A stretch of DNA of 53,156 nucleotides from a virus. Location: the IMG/VR virus record IMGVR_UViG_3300009094_000023, positions 1 through 53,156 of that record, one strand, 5' to 3'. The position numbers were made by a program, and so were the translations under genes. The notes beneath the pieces are model-generated. The model ran no database searches. It saw nothing but the letters and a program-made list of their open reading frames with translations, and was not told the DNA's origin. Shown one piece after another: positions 15,286-24,327 of this stretch (within the stretch, counting starts at the first letter, position 1; the number at the start of each line of letters is the position of its first letter).

Positions 15286-17162
15286 CAGCGTCCCCCTCGC
15301 GGCCCGTGAGCCATGGACCTGGCGTTGCTCTGGTTGTTGCTGCTGATCCGGTAGTCGATGTGCTCGTACAGCTTGTCACCGGCGATATAGACGTTGACGA
15401 CGGACGGCTGGTTGAGCAGGTCCAGCATCCCAGCATCGGCGAGGATGCCGCGGTTGCGGGCGTCGCTGTTGGCCGGGTCCAGGATCGGTTCGCCCTGGTG
15501 GACCATGGCGACCTGGTTGTAGGGGACCACGCCGCCACCGGAGTAGCCGGGCAGGTTCGTGTGGGCCAGGGAGGTGCCGGTCCGGGTGACGCCTTCCTCG
15601 TTGATGACCCCCAGTGCTTTCAGTAGTGCGGTGGCCAGGGACACGGCCCGGGACAACTGGGTCACGATGACTTTGATTGTGCTCAGTGCGATGCTGAATG
15701 CCTCCGCGAACGCCAGGGCCAGGACCACTGCCTGCTGCAGGGCGGCCCGTCCGTCGGGACTCTTCAGCCACGCGGTGAACTTGTTGATCGCTTCGGTGAT
15801 CTTCTCCAGGAACCGGCGCCCGCCGTCCTCGGTCTGTGCGAACAGTTGTCCGAACAAGCCGATCAGGGCCTTGATCAGGTTCCAGATATCGGTGGCGGCG
15901 GCGATCGCGTCGTCCAGGAACTTCTGGAACCGGCCATCCGCTACTGTCGTCTCGATCCAGGTCGCGAAGTCGTCGATGAACCCCGCCAATTTGCCGATGA
16001 GCAGTTCCAGGGTCGGTAGCGCCGCAGTGGTCGCTGTCGCCAGCGCCTGCATCAGATGGATCAGCGGGAACGACAGGGTCTCGATCATCCTGGCCACCGT
16101 TGGGAACAGTTCCTGCACGAACCGCTGGAACGCGGGATCCTGCAGCAGGGACAAGGCGTTGGCGACGAAGACACCCATCGCCAGGGACGCCTTCTCCAAC
16201 CCGGCCCGCAGGATCGGCGCGATCGACTTGATCGCAGGGGCCAGGGCCATGAAGATCGGGCCGAAGAAGGTGCGCTGCACGGTGTCGCGGATGTCTTTGA
16301 GGATCGGGGCCACGGTGCGCAGGTTCATGACCAGTTCACGCATCGTGGGGGACAGCTTCTTCAGCCCGTCGGCCAGTTTCTTCGGGTCCTGTTCGAACAC
16401 CAGTTTCAAAGCGTCACCGAGGTCGTGCAACGCCAAGACCAGGGGCAGCACGATGGCCAGGATCACGCTCAGGGCGGCGGGGACGGCCGTTGCGAATCCC
16501 AGCAGAGCAGCGAACGGGGCCGCGACGACCACGAGCACGGCGGCCAGGGCGGTCAGGACCGATACCAGGGCCACCGCGGCGACCGTGGCCGCGATGATTC
16601 CCGCCGCCGCGGTGGGGGCACTGGCGGCCAGGGCGGCCAGGGCTCCGCCCACGTTGATGGTGGCGGCCACGACGGAGGAGGTGACCTTGCTGAAGTCGGT
16701 GGTGGCACCCACCAGGAACTTGATCCCTTCGAACGCGAGTTCGAGGGATGCCTTGGTGAGGGTGCCGAAGGCTTTGGCCACGTCGAAGACCAGCCCGAAG
16801 ACCTTGACCAGGCTCTTGCTGAGGGAGATGAGGCGTTCACCGAGGTTGCCGATGACCCGGAACAGGATGAAGTTTCCGGTGGCCATGCGCCGGAAAGCCT
16901 TCTCGAACGCGTCCCCGCCTTCGCTGCCGGTACGCCGGGCCCAGCCCACGAACCGCTCACGCCAGGTCAGCAGGGAACGGTCGGTCTCCTTGCTCAGGCC
17001 CGCACTGACGCCCTTACCCAGGGACGCCCCGATCTTCACGCCCTCGGCACTGACGTTGACGTCGAGCTTCTTGAGGATCGAGGTGATCTCTTTCTTGAGC
17101 TCCTTGGCGAATGGACGCGTATCCGCATGAACCTCCACATACGCTTGCCCCAAGGTCGCCAC
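15285..17162 (-). CDS. Tape measure protein
   Basis: 625 residues, the longest helical protein in the tail block. Starts YVEVHADTRPFAKELKKEIT, then has long hydrophobic segments (IIAATVAAVALVSVLTALAA and neighbours, about residues 160-235) and a repeat-free helical rest; C terminus GGVVPYNQVAMVHQGEPIL is the usual tape-measure end. Length predicts a short tail, roughly 90-95 nm at 1.5 angstrom per residue. Confidence 0.9.
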   Translation of the reverse strand: MATLGQAYVEVHADTRPFAKELKKEITSILKKLDVNVSAEGVKIGASLGKGVSAGLSKETDRSLLTWRERFVGWARRTGSEGGDAFEKAFRRMATGNFILFRVIGNLGERLISLSKSLVKVFGLVFDVAKAFGTLTKASLELAFEGIKFLVGATTDFSKVTSSVVAATINVGGALAALAASAPTAAAGIIAATVAAVALVSVLTALAAVLVVVAAPFAALLGFATAVPAALSVILAIVLPLVLALHDLGDALKLVFEQDPKKLADGLKKLSPTMRELVMNLRTVAPILKDIRDTVQRTFFGPIFMALAPAIKSIAPILRAGLEKASLAMGVFVANALSLLQDPAFQRFVQELFPTVARMIETLSFPLIHLMQALATATTAALPTLELLIGKLAGFIDDFATWIETTVADGRFQKFLDDAIAAATDIWNLIKALIGLFGQLFAQTEDGGRRFLEKITEAINKFTAWLKSPDGRAALQQAVVLALAFAEAFSIALSTIKVIVTQLSRAVSLATALLKALGVINEEGVTRTGTSLAHTNLPGYSGGGVVPYNQVAMVHQGEPILDPANSDARNRGILADAGMLDLLNQPSVVNVYIAGDKLYEHIDYRISSNNQSNARSMAHGPRGGR

Positions 17163-17194
17163 GAAACCATCATAGGGTAAGAATCGGACGTAAA

Positions 17195-17797
17195 CTACCT
17201 AGCTCGGCTCATTGCCGCGCGGAAAGCGGCACGGTTGGCCTCCAGATCGAACGCCTCTTTCGCCCGGCCCGGTGGCGGGGACGTGAGGTGCGCCGTGAAC
17301 TTGGTCAGATTCTTCGGGTCGGCTTCCTTGATCAGCCTCAGGCAGGTGGCGTAGGCACCGTCCAGCCAGTAGGACAGTGACACCCCGAACGGGGTGACCC
17401 CGTGTGCCGCCAGCTCCCCGCCGACCTGATCCCACTGGGCCCGCAGGAACCGGCACAGCCGCAGCGTGATCCACCACCGGCGCCCCGAGGCCGCTTCGAG
17501 CACGTCGAAGAAGATCTCCTCCATGTCCTGCGAGGTGAGTTCCCCGCTGATCAGGAGCCGGTTCACCTCCATGATCACGTCGGGGCCACAGAAGCCGGGG
17601 AAGATGGCCTCCACGTCCAACTGCTCATCCAGGAGCACCTGCAGCCAGGCTGCCGCGTCCAGGGCCGGGATCAGCCAGACGTGACCGGCGGCCTGGACCC
17701 GGACCTTGGAGACCGACAGCGAAGCCAGGGGCTCCGCGTTGGTGGGTGACAGGCGGATCGTCTGGGATTCACTTGACCCGGCTTGCCTTGGTGGCAC
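17195..17797 (-). CDS. Tail assembly chaperone (downstream)
   Basis: 200 residues from GTG 17797, inside the 3' end of the first chaperone gene. Position directly upstream of the tape measure and the alpha-helical content fit the second tail chaperone. The GTG has a strong ribosome site (GGAGGG, 5 bases before it), so independent initiation is possible; a programmed shift into this frame would need +1 or -2, not the usual -1. Confidence 0.75.
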   Translation of the reverse strand: MPPRQAGSSESQTIRLSPTNAEPLASLSVSKVRVQAAGHVWLIPALDAAAWLQVLLDEQLDVEAIFPGFCGPDVIMEVNRLLISGELTSQDMEEIFFDVLEAASGRRWWITLRLCRFLRAQWDQVGGELAAHGVTPFGVSLSYWLDGAYATCLRLIKEADPKNLTKFTAHLTSPPPGRAKEAFDLEANRAAFRAAMSRAR

Positions 17798-18176
17798 GCT
17801 TGCCCTCCGGTGCGAAAGCGGTGGTGATCACGGAGAGGTCGCCCAGTTCGATGTCGCCGTTCTTCATGGCCTCCACCAGCCACGCCCGGTCCTGCGCACT
17901 GGCCACCAGACGCTCGATCATGTCCAGCATCTCGGAGATGGCGTCCATGCCCGCGCCTCGGGCCGCATCCAGGTCCGCCTGATTCGCCGCCTTATCGGCC
18001 TCCAGGCGTTCCAGCTTGTCCGCGGCGGCCTGGCCGATGCGTCCCGACCGGTGGATCATGGTGGCCTGGACCTCGTTGGGACGTTTCACGGTGATGTCGC
18101 GCCCGGCGATGACGACATTAGCGAACTCGGCCTGCTTGGGGACCGCAGGGATCTTGGGGGTGGGAGAAACCGTCAT
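17769..18176 (-). CDS. Tail assembly chaperone (upstream)
   Basis: 135 residues, helical and charged (RSGRIGQAAADKLERLEADK). Position and size match gpG-like chaperones that hold the tape measure during tail assembly. Overlaps the downstream chaperone by 29 bp. Confidence 0.75.
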   Translation of the reverse strand: MTVSPTPKIPAVPKQAEFANVVIAGRDITVKRPNEVQATMIHRSGRIGQAAADKLERLEADKAANQADLDAARGAGMDAISEMLDMIERLVASAQDRAWLVEAMKNGDIELGDLSVITTAFAPEGKRATKASRVK

Positions 18177-18185
18177 AGGGTGATC

Positions 18186-18662
18186 TTATCGAACCCTGCG
18201 GACAAACGTGACCCGGAACCCGTTCTTCTTGCCCGCCACGATCAGCGGCTTCACCAGATACTGGGTGCCGTCCATGCCGGGATGGCGGACCGATTTGAAC
18301 TGCACCATGCCGCGCTTGGTCACCGGGATGCCGTACTGGGCGGCCTTGTTCCATTTGAATGACAGGAACTGTTTCCTGCGGGGCCGGATCCGGTGGAAAC
18401 TGGCGCCCTGGTGGGCGGGTTCGGCGTACTTCAGCCGGGAACCGACCCGGGCCGTGACCCGGTAAACGGTCACGGTCAGCCGGGTACCGATCGAGGCCCG
18501 CAGGCGTCCACCGGAACGGCCGTTCTCGTTCGGCTTGCGTACCGGCGCCTCCCGCTTGGCGCCTTCCTCAGTCTGCCGCGCTGTCCTCGCCACCAGCAGA
18601 GTCGCCTGCGTCTGGGCGAACCTTCTGGTCTCGGGAACGTTCATCACGAACCGGGACGCCAC
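18186..18662 (-). CDS. HK97 gp10-like tail completion protein
   Basis: 158 residues, basic. TRRFAQTQATLLVARTARQT, then APVRKPNENGRSGGRLRASI and KYAEPAHQGASFHRIRPRRK, the order of the HK97 gp10/tail-component family (helix, then a loop with G-R-L-R-S, then Y-A...-H.G). Start GTG 18662 has AGGAGG upstream. Works at the head-tail interface. Confidence 0.8.
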   Translation of the reverse strand: MASRFVMNVPETRRFAQTQATLLVARTARQTEEGAKREAPVRKPNENGRSGGRLRASIGTRLTVTVYRVTARVGSRLKYAEPAHQGASFHRIRPRRKQFLSFKWNKAAQYGIPVTKRGMVQFKSVRHPGMDGTQYLVKPLIVAGKKNGFRVTFVRRVR

Positions 18663-18819
18663 GGCGCCTCCTCGGGTTGGCGACCGGCGGGGCCTGGGTG
18701 CCGAGACTCCTCAGGAAGCCCATGTCCGCCAGTGCCTGCAGGGTCGGCGTGGTCTCGGCGTGGAACTCGGCGCCGACCTGATACGACTTGTGTGCCCGCA
18801 GCACGCGCCAGTGATCCAT
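18568..18819 (-). CDS. Small head-tail protein
   Basis: 83 residues; first 40 (MDHWRVLRAHKSYQVGAEFH, LADMGFLRSL) resemble short phage proteins of the form VGxEFxA...L..GFL located between connector genes. Its last 32 residues overlap the gp10-like gene and are Arg/Asp-rich, so they may be unimportant. Confidence 0.65.
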   Translation of the reverse strand: MDHWRVLRAHKSYQVGAEFHAETTPTLQALADMGFLRSLGTQAPPVANPRRRRGVPVRDERSRDQKVRPDAGDSAGGEDSAAD

Positions 18820-18823
18820 GGTT

Positions 18824-19339
18824 TCAGGCTACCTGAACCCGGATTGTCATGGAAGAACCGACACATCCACCTTCGGGACCGTTGTCGATGATTTCCCAGT
18901 TGTCCACGAACACCGTTTTGCTGGGACGAGTATTGATGAAACAGCACAAAGCAGAACGAAGAGTAGCGAAATCGTTCATCAGGTCCGTGTTCAGGGTGTT
19001 CCACTGGTCACACGTCGGAGGCGCCTGCAACGTACCCGTCGGGGCGCACCGCCAGATCCCGAACTGGATCTGCAGCGCCCACGTGATCCCGCAGGACACC
19101 GGGACACCGTCCGGGTTCGGGAACCCGGACCGGGACGGGTAGGCCGGGCCACCCGAGTAGACGAACGCCAGCCCCGGGCAGCACTCGTCCTTGTTGGTTC
19201 CCAGCAGCGGCGCCCCGTTCAGGTAGGGCCGGTAGCAGCATGCTGCCGGGGGCTTCGGATTCAGTGCCGCCTCCTGGCATAGGCACGTCAGCAGGGCATC
19301 CGTGACCGGCAGGAACTTCGCGTCGGGATACGTCACCAT
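18824..19339 (-). CDS. Cys-rich tail completion / connector protein
   Basis: 171 residues with 10 Cys (CLCQEA, ACCYRPYL, KDECCPGL, CCF). Position between the main connector and tail genes suggests a tail terminator or stopper. Head-tail proteins of this Cys-rich type occur in Streptomyces phages. Start GTG or ATG near 19339, overlapping the next gene by 7 bp. Confidence 0.7.
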   Translation of the reverse strand: MVTYPDAKFLPVTDALLTCLCQEAALNPKPPAACCYRPYLNGAPLLGTNKDECCPGLAFVYSGGPAYPSRSGFPNPDGVPVSCGITWALQIQFGIWRCAPTGTLQAPPTCDQWNTLNTDLMNDFATLRSALCCFINTRPSKTVFVDNWEIIDNGPEGGCVGSSMTIRVQVA

Positions 19340-20418
19340 GTCTGCATCCTCGGGTAGTCGATGTCCGGAGTCAGCAGGCGCATCCGGTGCGTCGTCCCGT
19401 AAGGGTTCAGGTCACGGATGACCCCGTCGACCTCCCACAGGCCGGTGAACCCGCGGTCCAGCAGAACCAGCGGATCCACCGCGGCGAAGTCGACGCCCTG
19501 GCGCGACAGGGCCGTGATGTACTGCGGCAACCGGCAGTCCATGTTCCGGCATGCCTTCGCGTACTCGCAGGCCAGTGTCCCGGCAGCGGTGAGCAGGGTG
19601 TCCGGGGGCCGTTCGCCGCGGGCGTAGGTGACGAACATGGTGCCGGGACCGGAGTTCGCGTCGTAGTCCTGGCAGTCGGGCCAGCAGTTACCGGTGCCTA
19701 CGCGCACCAGCCAGCGCCCGTCGTCCACGCGATAGGTGGCCGGGTCCACGACGACGCCGTCCACGATGACGGAGATGATGGAGCCGATCGGGCCGGGCAG
19801 GTATATCTGGCACGACGGACGACAGGTGCAGCAGCTCCCGCCGTTGCAGCCGCACCAGCAGTTGCGCCAGGTCCCGTCGACGATGTAGGGCAGCCACATG
19901 CCGCCGCTCCAGTACCAGCCGCCCACCCCGTCGTCGTTGCAGTCGCGTCCGCAGGGACGCACGGTGATCGGGCACAGGCCGAACTGGCGCCCAGTGCGGG
20001 CCCACAGGGCCAGGGAGGCGTAGGCGGCTGCGTTCTGCTGCTCGGCAAGGGTCAGCGTGTCCCAGAACTCCGAGCAGCAGTCGGTGTTGATCTCCCAGGT
20101 GCAGGGACCGGTTGTCGAGGACGAGTTGGCGACCGTGACGATCTCCGACGTCTGCACGGCTTCCAGGGCCGCGTCGGTGGCGTTCCAGACGACGACGTAG
20201 TCACCGGTGATCTCTGTCGGCGATATCGCCCAGACGAACGAGTAGAGACCGGTGGCCAGGTGCGTGATGCCCACGGCCGTGGGTCCCACGACGGTGACGG
20301 AGTCCGCGACCCGGATGATGGTGACCGTCTGGGCGCTGACGTCCACCGGCGGGCCGCCGGAGAATTCGTACCACTGCACGGTGACCGTGGCACTGGTGCC
20401 CGGGAAGAAGATCGTCAC
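19333..20418 (-). CDS. Head-tail connector with N-terminal Ig-like domain
   Basis: 361 residues. Residues 1-105 form an Ig/FN3-like beta domain (ATVTVQWYEFSGGPPVDVSA, LYSFVWAISPTEITGDYVVV); the rest is a connector-type protein with extreme Cys content (CWCGCNGGSCCTCRPSC). The C-terminal part ends DYPRMQTW. The combination of an added surface domain and a Cys-rich connector is uncommon. Confidence 0.7.
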   Translation of the reverse strand: MTIFFPGTSATVTVQWYEFSGGPPVDVSAQTVTIIRVADSVTVVGPTAVGITHLATGLYSFVWAISPTEITGDYVVVWNATDAALEAVQTSEIVTVANSSSTTGPCTWEINTDCCSEFWDTLTLAEQQNAAAYASLALWARTGRQFGLCPITVRPCGRDCNDDGVGGWYWSGGMWLPYIVDGTWRNCWCGCNGGSCCTCRPSCQIYLPGPIGSIISVIVDGVVVDPATYRVDDGRWLVRVGTGNCWPDCQDYDANSGPGTMFVTYARGERPPDTLLTAAGTLACEYAKACRNMDCRLPQYITALSRQGVDFAAVDPLVLLDRGFTGLWEVDGVIRDLNPYGTTHRMRLLTPDIDYPRMQTW

Positions 20419-20427
20419 GCTTGTACC

Positions 20428-20703
20428 TTATGCCTGTCGTACGCGGATGTTCATCGGCGGGTAGTGCCCGTCCTGGCGGGCCTGCAGGGTCGGACTGGTG
20501 CCTGGGATCGTGTCCCACTGCGGGGACTGCAGGGTCGAGTTCGGCAGGTACAGACCGGTCAGGTTGCTTCCGGTCAGCCGGATGCGCAGGGAGCCCTCGG
20601 GATCGCCCTCGTTGTTGGCCGTGATCTGCAGGGACTGGCCAAGGTAGGTCACCTCCTCGTTGTCGGCGCCTTCCCAGTGCACGTGCCCTTCGTTGCTGGC
20701 CAT
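20428..20703 (-). CDS. Small virion protein
   Basis: 91 residues, beta-rich (LQITANNEGDPEGSLRIRLT). ATG 20703 is preceded by AGGAGG at the right distance. Lies between a fibre-like protein and the connector; may be a small tail or decoration protein. Not recognised. Confidence 0.65.
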   Translation of the reverse strand: MASNEGHVHWEGADNEEVTYLGQSLQITANNEGDPEGSLRIRLTGSNLTGLYLPNSTLQSPQWDTIPGTSPTLQARQDGHYPPMNIRVRQA

Positions 20704-20711
20704 GGATCCTC

Positions 20712-21803
20712 CTAGGGGATCGGGAACTTCGCCGCCGGGATGATGGCGGCCTGCGTCGGGTCGGAGAGGTTGACGGCGGTGCGCGTGGCGCATACGTAGG
20801 CCAGAAGCACGGCACCGCTGAGCAACGGGTTGATGATGTAGCCACCCCGGCCCACCGCGGCGATGGCCGCCGCGAGGCTGGCGAAACTGGTCTGCCCGTA
20901 CTGCAGGGTGATCTGGTCGGCGACGACCGGGGCGCCGTAGGCGAACACTCTGGTGATCGTGGACGTGTTGGCGCCGCCACCGACCGGCGTGATCACTCCG
21001 GCCCCGTTGGGATCGAAGTTGGCCACGTCCACTGTCGTCTGCAGGGGCGCCAGGATCGTGGTGGCCGACGCCCGGCGGAACGTCGCCGGTACCTGGGCCG
21101 CCAGTGAGGTGACGTTGGGCGCCTGGTAGGCGGGGTAGCCGAATCCGGCGATGAAGACGGGACCGCCGGTGGTGTTGATTGAGAGGTTGACGCCGTTGGG
21201 CGAGATGACGTTGCCGTCGATCTTGAAAGATCCCAGCGCCGCGAACAAGTCGAACAACTGCGTACCCGGCTGGGAGGTCATGGTCGCCAGTTGCGTCGTG
21301 TTCGGGATGATGCCGCCCCGGAACCCGGAGATCCCCACACACAGGTGGGTGCGCAGTTGCGTGGACGTGGGGGGCGTCGTCTGCTGCACCAGCGCCCCGG
21401 CCGAGTTGATCAGCCAGAACGTGATGGTCGGCGATCCCGGCACCACGCCGACCTGACCCGGGAAGGTGACATAGGTGATCGTCGGATTGGCCGGGGCCAC
21501 GGCGCCATGCGGGTTGTAGTCGTAGACGAAGCCGGTGGTGGCCGAGATGTCCACGGAGATGTTGTTCGGGTTGACCGTGATGATGCCGCCGGAGGTGATG
21601 CCGGTGGACAGGACCGTCGACAGCAGCTTCGACACGTCGCCGGTGAGGCCCTGGTATCCGTCGGTGAGGACACCGCTGACCGTGACATTGCCGCCGACCG
21701 TCAGATCGGTACCGGCTCCCGCCAGGATCAGGTCACCGGTCATGGTGTCCCCGGCGACGTCGACCTTGTTCGGGTCGCCCGACGTGAAGCCGATCGCTGT
21801 CAC
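20712..21803 (-). CDS. Fibre-like structural protein
   Basis: 363 residues from GTG 21803. N-terminal MTGDLILAGAGTDLTVGGNV is the short beta-strand repeat (GDL...L.VGGN) often seen in phage tail fibres and capsid fibres, followed by a long beta-rich domain and an Ala-rich end. Between connector and major tail genes it could be a head fibre. Confidence 0.65.
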   Translation of the reverse strand: MTAIGFTSGDPNKVDVAGDTMTGDLILAGAGTDLTVGGNVTVSGVLTDGYQGLTGDVSKLLSTVLSTGITSGGIITVNPNNISVDISATTGFVYDYNPHGAVAPANPTITYVTFPGQVGVVPGSPTITFWLINSAGALVQQTTPPTSTQLRTHLCVGISGFRGGIIPNTTQLATMTSQPGTQLFDLFAALGSFKIDGNVISPNGVNLSINTTGGPVFIAGFGYPAYQAPNVTSLAAQVPATFRRASATTILAPLQTTVDVANFDPNGAGVITPVGGGANTSTITRVFAYGAPVVADQITLQYGQTSFASLAAAIAAVGRGGYIINPLLSGAVLLAYVCATRTAVNLSDPTQAAIIPAAKFPIP

Positions 21804-21854
21804 GATTCCTCCCGAATACTGTACTAAGGGTCAATCATGACACATCGGCGGATC

Positions 21855-22439
21855 TTACGCTGTGACCGCGACGAGGATGTGCACGCCGCCGAGGCTGATC
21901 AGGCCCGAGTTCTGCACGGTCACGTTGACCGTGTTCGTATCCACCACCGAGACGGCCGTGATCGACAGGGACCCCAGTGCCGAGGCCGACGCGAACAACT
22001 GCACGTTCGGGGTGTACGAGGTGTCGGCCAGGGCCGGGATCACGTCGACGGCGACAACCGTGGACGAGTTCAGCAGCAGCAGCGGCGACTCCCGGACCCC
22101 GACCGCGAGGATCCCGTCGATCGCCTGCAGCGCGGTGACCGCGGCCTCCAAGGAGGCGATGTCGGAGGGCAGGTCCGCGATGTCGCCGTAGGTGGCGATC
22201 TGCGTGTACAGGTTCGCGTAGTCCGTCGGGCTGTGGATCGAGGCGATCATGCCCTGGGTGAACCGAATCCAGTAGTTGGTGTTGACGGTCCACGGGTTGC
22301 CGGGAGGCGAGTCCACCGACAGGACCCCGCCCGACTCGCCGGTCACGTCGAGATAGGTGATGGCGGCGTCGATGTCCGCGCTGTTGGATCCGGTGTACTG
22401 GATCGCCTGATACTTGTCCACGATATTGACGGCGGGCAT
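21855..22439 (-). CDS. Structural protein of unknown role
   Basis: 194 residues, beta-rich with a helical middle (LPSDIASLEAAVTALQ). C terminus LISLGGVHILVAVTA. The start ATG 22439 follows GAGACGTGACA, a moderate ribosome site. Genes of this shape are often head fibres or tail accessory proteins; no family recognised. Confidence 0.6.
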   Translation of the reverse strand: MPAVNIVDKYQAIQYTGSNSADIDAAITYLDVTGESGGVLSVDSPPGNPWTVNTNYWIRFTQGMIASIHSPTDYANLYTQIATYGDIADLPSDIASLEAAVTALQAIDGILAVGVRESPLLLLNSSTVVAVDVIPALADTSYTPNVQLFASASALGSLSITAVSVVDTNTVNVTVQNSGLISLGGVHILVAVTA

Positions 22440-22517
22440 TGTCACGTCTCCTGACTGATGCGATGATGCCGGTGGCACACCCCCGCCGCCCACCGCGCCA
22501 CGGGGGTGTGCCGCTCG

Positions 22518-23066
22518 TTACGGGACGTGCACCTGCGTGGACGCGGTGTCCGTGGCGCTGGTGGCGTCCGTGATGGTGATCGTGTAGAAGCCGTTGTTCG
22601 GGTAGGTGTGGTTCGACGAACCCGACTCCGCGGCGCCCAGGGTCGAGGTGCCGTCACCCCAGGAGATGTTCACGGTGCCAGCACCACCCAGGTTGGCGTA
22701 GGTGAGAGTGGTCGCCAGGGGGTTGCCGCCCACGTTGGTGACGAACGAGGCGCCGGTCGTGGTCGGCTGGGCCGCGGAGCTGGGGCACGTGTTCACGTTC
22801 TGCTCGATCGTGGCGCCGTTGTCCACGAAGAAAGTGATGTTGGTGCCTGCAACGTACCCGGCGAGCAGGTCGGTCCCAGCCCGCTTGAGCAGGATGTTGG
22901 CCGGGAACCGCTCCTCCGGGAGCACGAACGAGATGCCGGGACCGCGCCCGGTGTCCGTGCGCAGGAAGGGGCGGTTGGCCGCGGACATCTGGCACAGGAT
23001 GCGCTGGGCCACCGCGGGGGCCATGTTGTTTGTCGCGACAGACACGGTTAGAGAGCCGCCCGCCAT
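22518..23066 (-). CDS. Virion protein with C-terminal PKD domain
   Basis: 182 residues. N-terminal 95 residues unknown; C-terminal about 80 residues form a PKD/Ig-like domain (TVNISWGDGTST, then HTYPNNGFYTITITDA). The same kind of domain ends the neighbouring major tail protein, so the two genes share a surface module. Confidence 0.75.
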   Translation of the reverse strand: MAGGSLTVSVATNNMAPAVAQRILCQMSAANRPFLRTDTGRGPGISFVLPEERFPANILLKRAGTDLLAGYVAGTNITFFVDNGATIEQNVNTCPSSAAQPTTTGASFVTNVGGNPLATTLTYANLGGAGTVNISWGDGTSTLGAAESGSSNHTYPNNGFYTITITDATSATDTASTQVHVP

Positions 23067-23077
23067 GATCAATCTCC

Positions 23078-24016
23078 TTATGCGATCGGCGTCGATGCGG
23101 AAACGTAGGTCGCCGACGAGGTGTCCCGCGGCGTGAAAGTGGCCACCTTGTTGCCCGGCGCCGCGTACACGTGCGATGCCGTGGTGCCCGAGGTGACCGT
23201 CTGGACCGGCGAACCGTCGCCCCAGTCGATGTCGGCCGGGAGGCTCCCCGCGAGGGTGGGGAACGTGACGGTGCCCGTCAGGACGCCGGTGTCGGCGAAG
23301 GCCAGCGCCGGGACCAGGTTGATGCAGTCGCACTGGGCCGTCGGGGGTGCCATCGTCGTGAAGATCATGGTCTTGTACTCGGTGGCCACCACCGGGTCGA
23401 ACAGCGGGAACGGGTCCCCCAGGGTCGCCGCCGCAGCCGAATTGACCACGTTGTACGGACCCACGCCCCACGGGCTGTTGCGTACGGCGATGGCGTTGAT
23501 CGTGAACGTCGCCGTGTCGTTGGCGTAGGTGATGTCGCCGATGGTGGCTTCCTTGACCCAGTGGTAGGCCACGTAGCCGAACAGCTCGTCGCCCTCTTCC
23601 GAGCAGAACCCCTCGTCCCCGCAGCGGGAGCCCAGGTTCAGCCAGCCCTCCAGGGCGAAGTTGGACACGGCGTCCTGGTCCACCGCGTAGCCGATGGCCT
23701 CGGGTACCAGGGCGTCGTTGAACTTCACCGTGTCGCCGGTGACCATGCCGATCATCTTCGGGTTCGTGTCGTTGAAGATGACCGTCAGGTTCAGCCACTT
23801 GCGCAGCGGCTTGGTCGTCTTCTCCATGCAGAACTCCCCGGCACCGTTCTCCGGGAAGAACTCCTGCCGCTCCCGGTACTCGCCGGTCTCCTCGATGCTG
23901 ACGACGCATTCGTCGGTGAGCGAGGAGCAGGTGGTCTCCGGTACCCCGCAGACGCTCAGCTTCGTCACGCGCACGATCGGAAGCTGGTAGTAGACGTTGG
24001 CTTCATTCAGGGCCAT
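23078..24016 (-). CDS. Major tail protein with C-terminal PKD domain (probable)
   Basis: 312 residues. N-terminal 230 residues are beta-rich with ordered strands (LYxx-type: YRERQEFFPENGAGEFCMEK, FTINAIAVRNS) like siphovirus tail-tube proteins; residues about 235-310 are a PKD/Ig-like domain (ADIDWGDGSPVQTV, HVYAAPGNKVATFTP). Such tail-tube decorations are known in other siphophages. It lies upstream of the chaperones by several genes, an unusual distance for a tube protein, so another virion role remains possible. Confidence 0.6.
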   Translation of the reverse strand: MALNEANVYYQLPIVRVTKLSVCGVPETTCSSLTDECVVSIEETGEYRERQEFFPENGAGEFCMEKTTKPLRKWLNLTVIFNDTNPKMIGMVTGDTVKFNDALVPEAIGYAVDQDAVSNFALEGWLNLGSRCGDEGFCSEEGDELFGYVAYHWVKEATIGDITYANDTATFTINAIAVRNSPWGVGPYNVVNSAAAATLGDPFPLFDPVVATEYKTMIFTTMAPPTAQCDCINLVPALAFADTGVLTGTVTFPTLAGSLPADIDWGDGSPVQTVTSGTTASHVYAAPGNKVATFTPRDTSSATYVSASTPIA

Positions 24017-24019
24017 GGC

Positions 24020-24319
24020 CTAAACCTCCGGACCTTCGGTGACTGGCTTGCGGGGACGGCCGGGGCCGCGCTTCTGGGGAACCTCGGCGGCCTTGGCCTC
24101 CTCGGGATCGTCGATCTTGTCGAAGGCCTCGGGTACCGAGACGACCCCTTCGGCATGCCACTTGTCGGCCACCTCGTCGGGGACCTGGAAGCCCAGGCCC
24201 AGCGGGGTGTCACCGGTGGTGGCGACCACGGTGGCCGGGTAGCCCAGGGCCGCGGCGGCAGCCAGAAGCCCGGCGGCAGTCTCGGTCATGCGCTCCGGCG
24301 GAGCGGATACGATAGCCAT
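24020..24319 (-). CDS. Small head-region protein with AT-hook-like tail
   Basis: 99 residues. Ala-rich helix (LLAAAAALGYPATVV) and a C-terminal basic motif KRGPGRPRKP, which contains the GRP core of AT-hooks that bind the minor groove. The protein could touch packaged DNA or the head lattice. The motif is short, so DNA binding is a suggestion only. Confidence 0.65.
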   Translation of the reverse strand: MAIVSAPPERMTETAAGLLAAAAALGYPATVVATTGDTPLGLGFQVPDEVADKWHAEGVVSVPEAFDKIDDPEEAKAAEVPQKRGPGRPRKPVTEGPEV

Positions 24320-24327
24320 CAGTGCTC

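Noticed and set aside
15559-17130. 523-codon open frame opposite the tape measure gene, and similar long antisense frames at 31293-33245, 43549-46038 and 28717-30489
   Set aside because: They lie fully opposite strongly supported genes, have no ribosome sites, and have the Arg/Gly/Pro-rich or Ala/Ser-rich composition expected from mirrored high-G+C codons.
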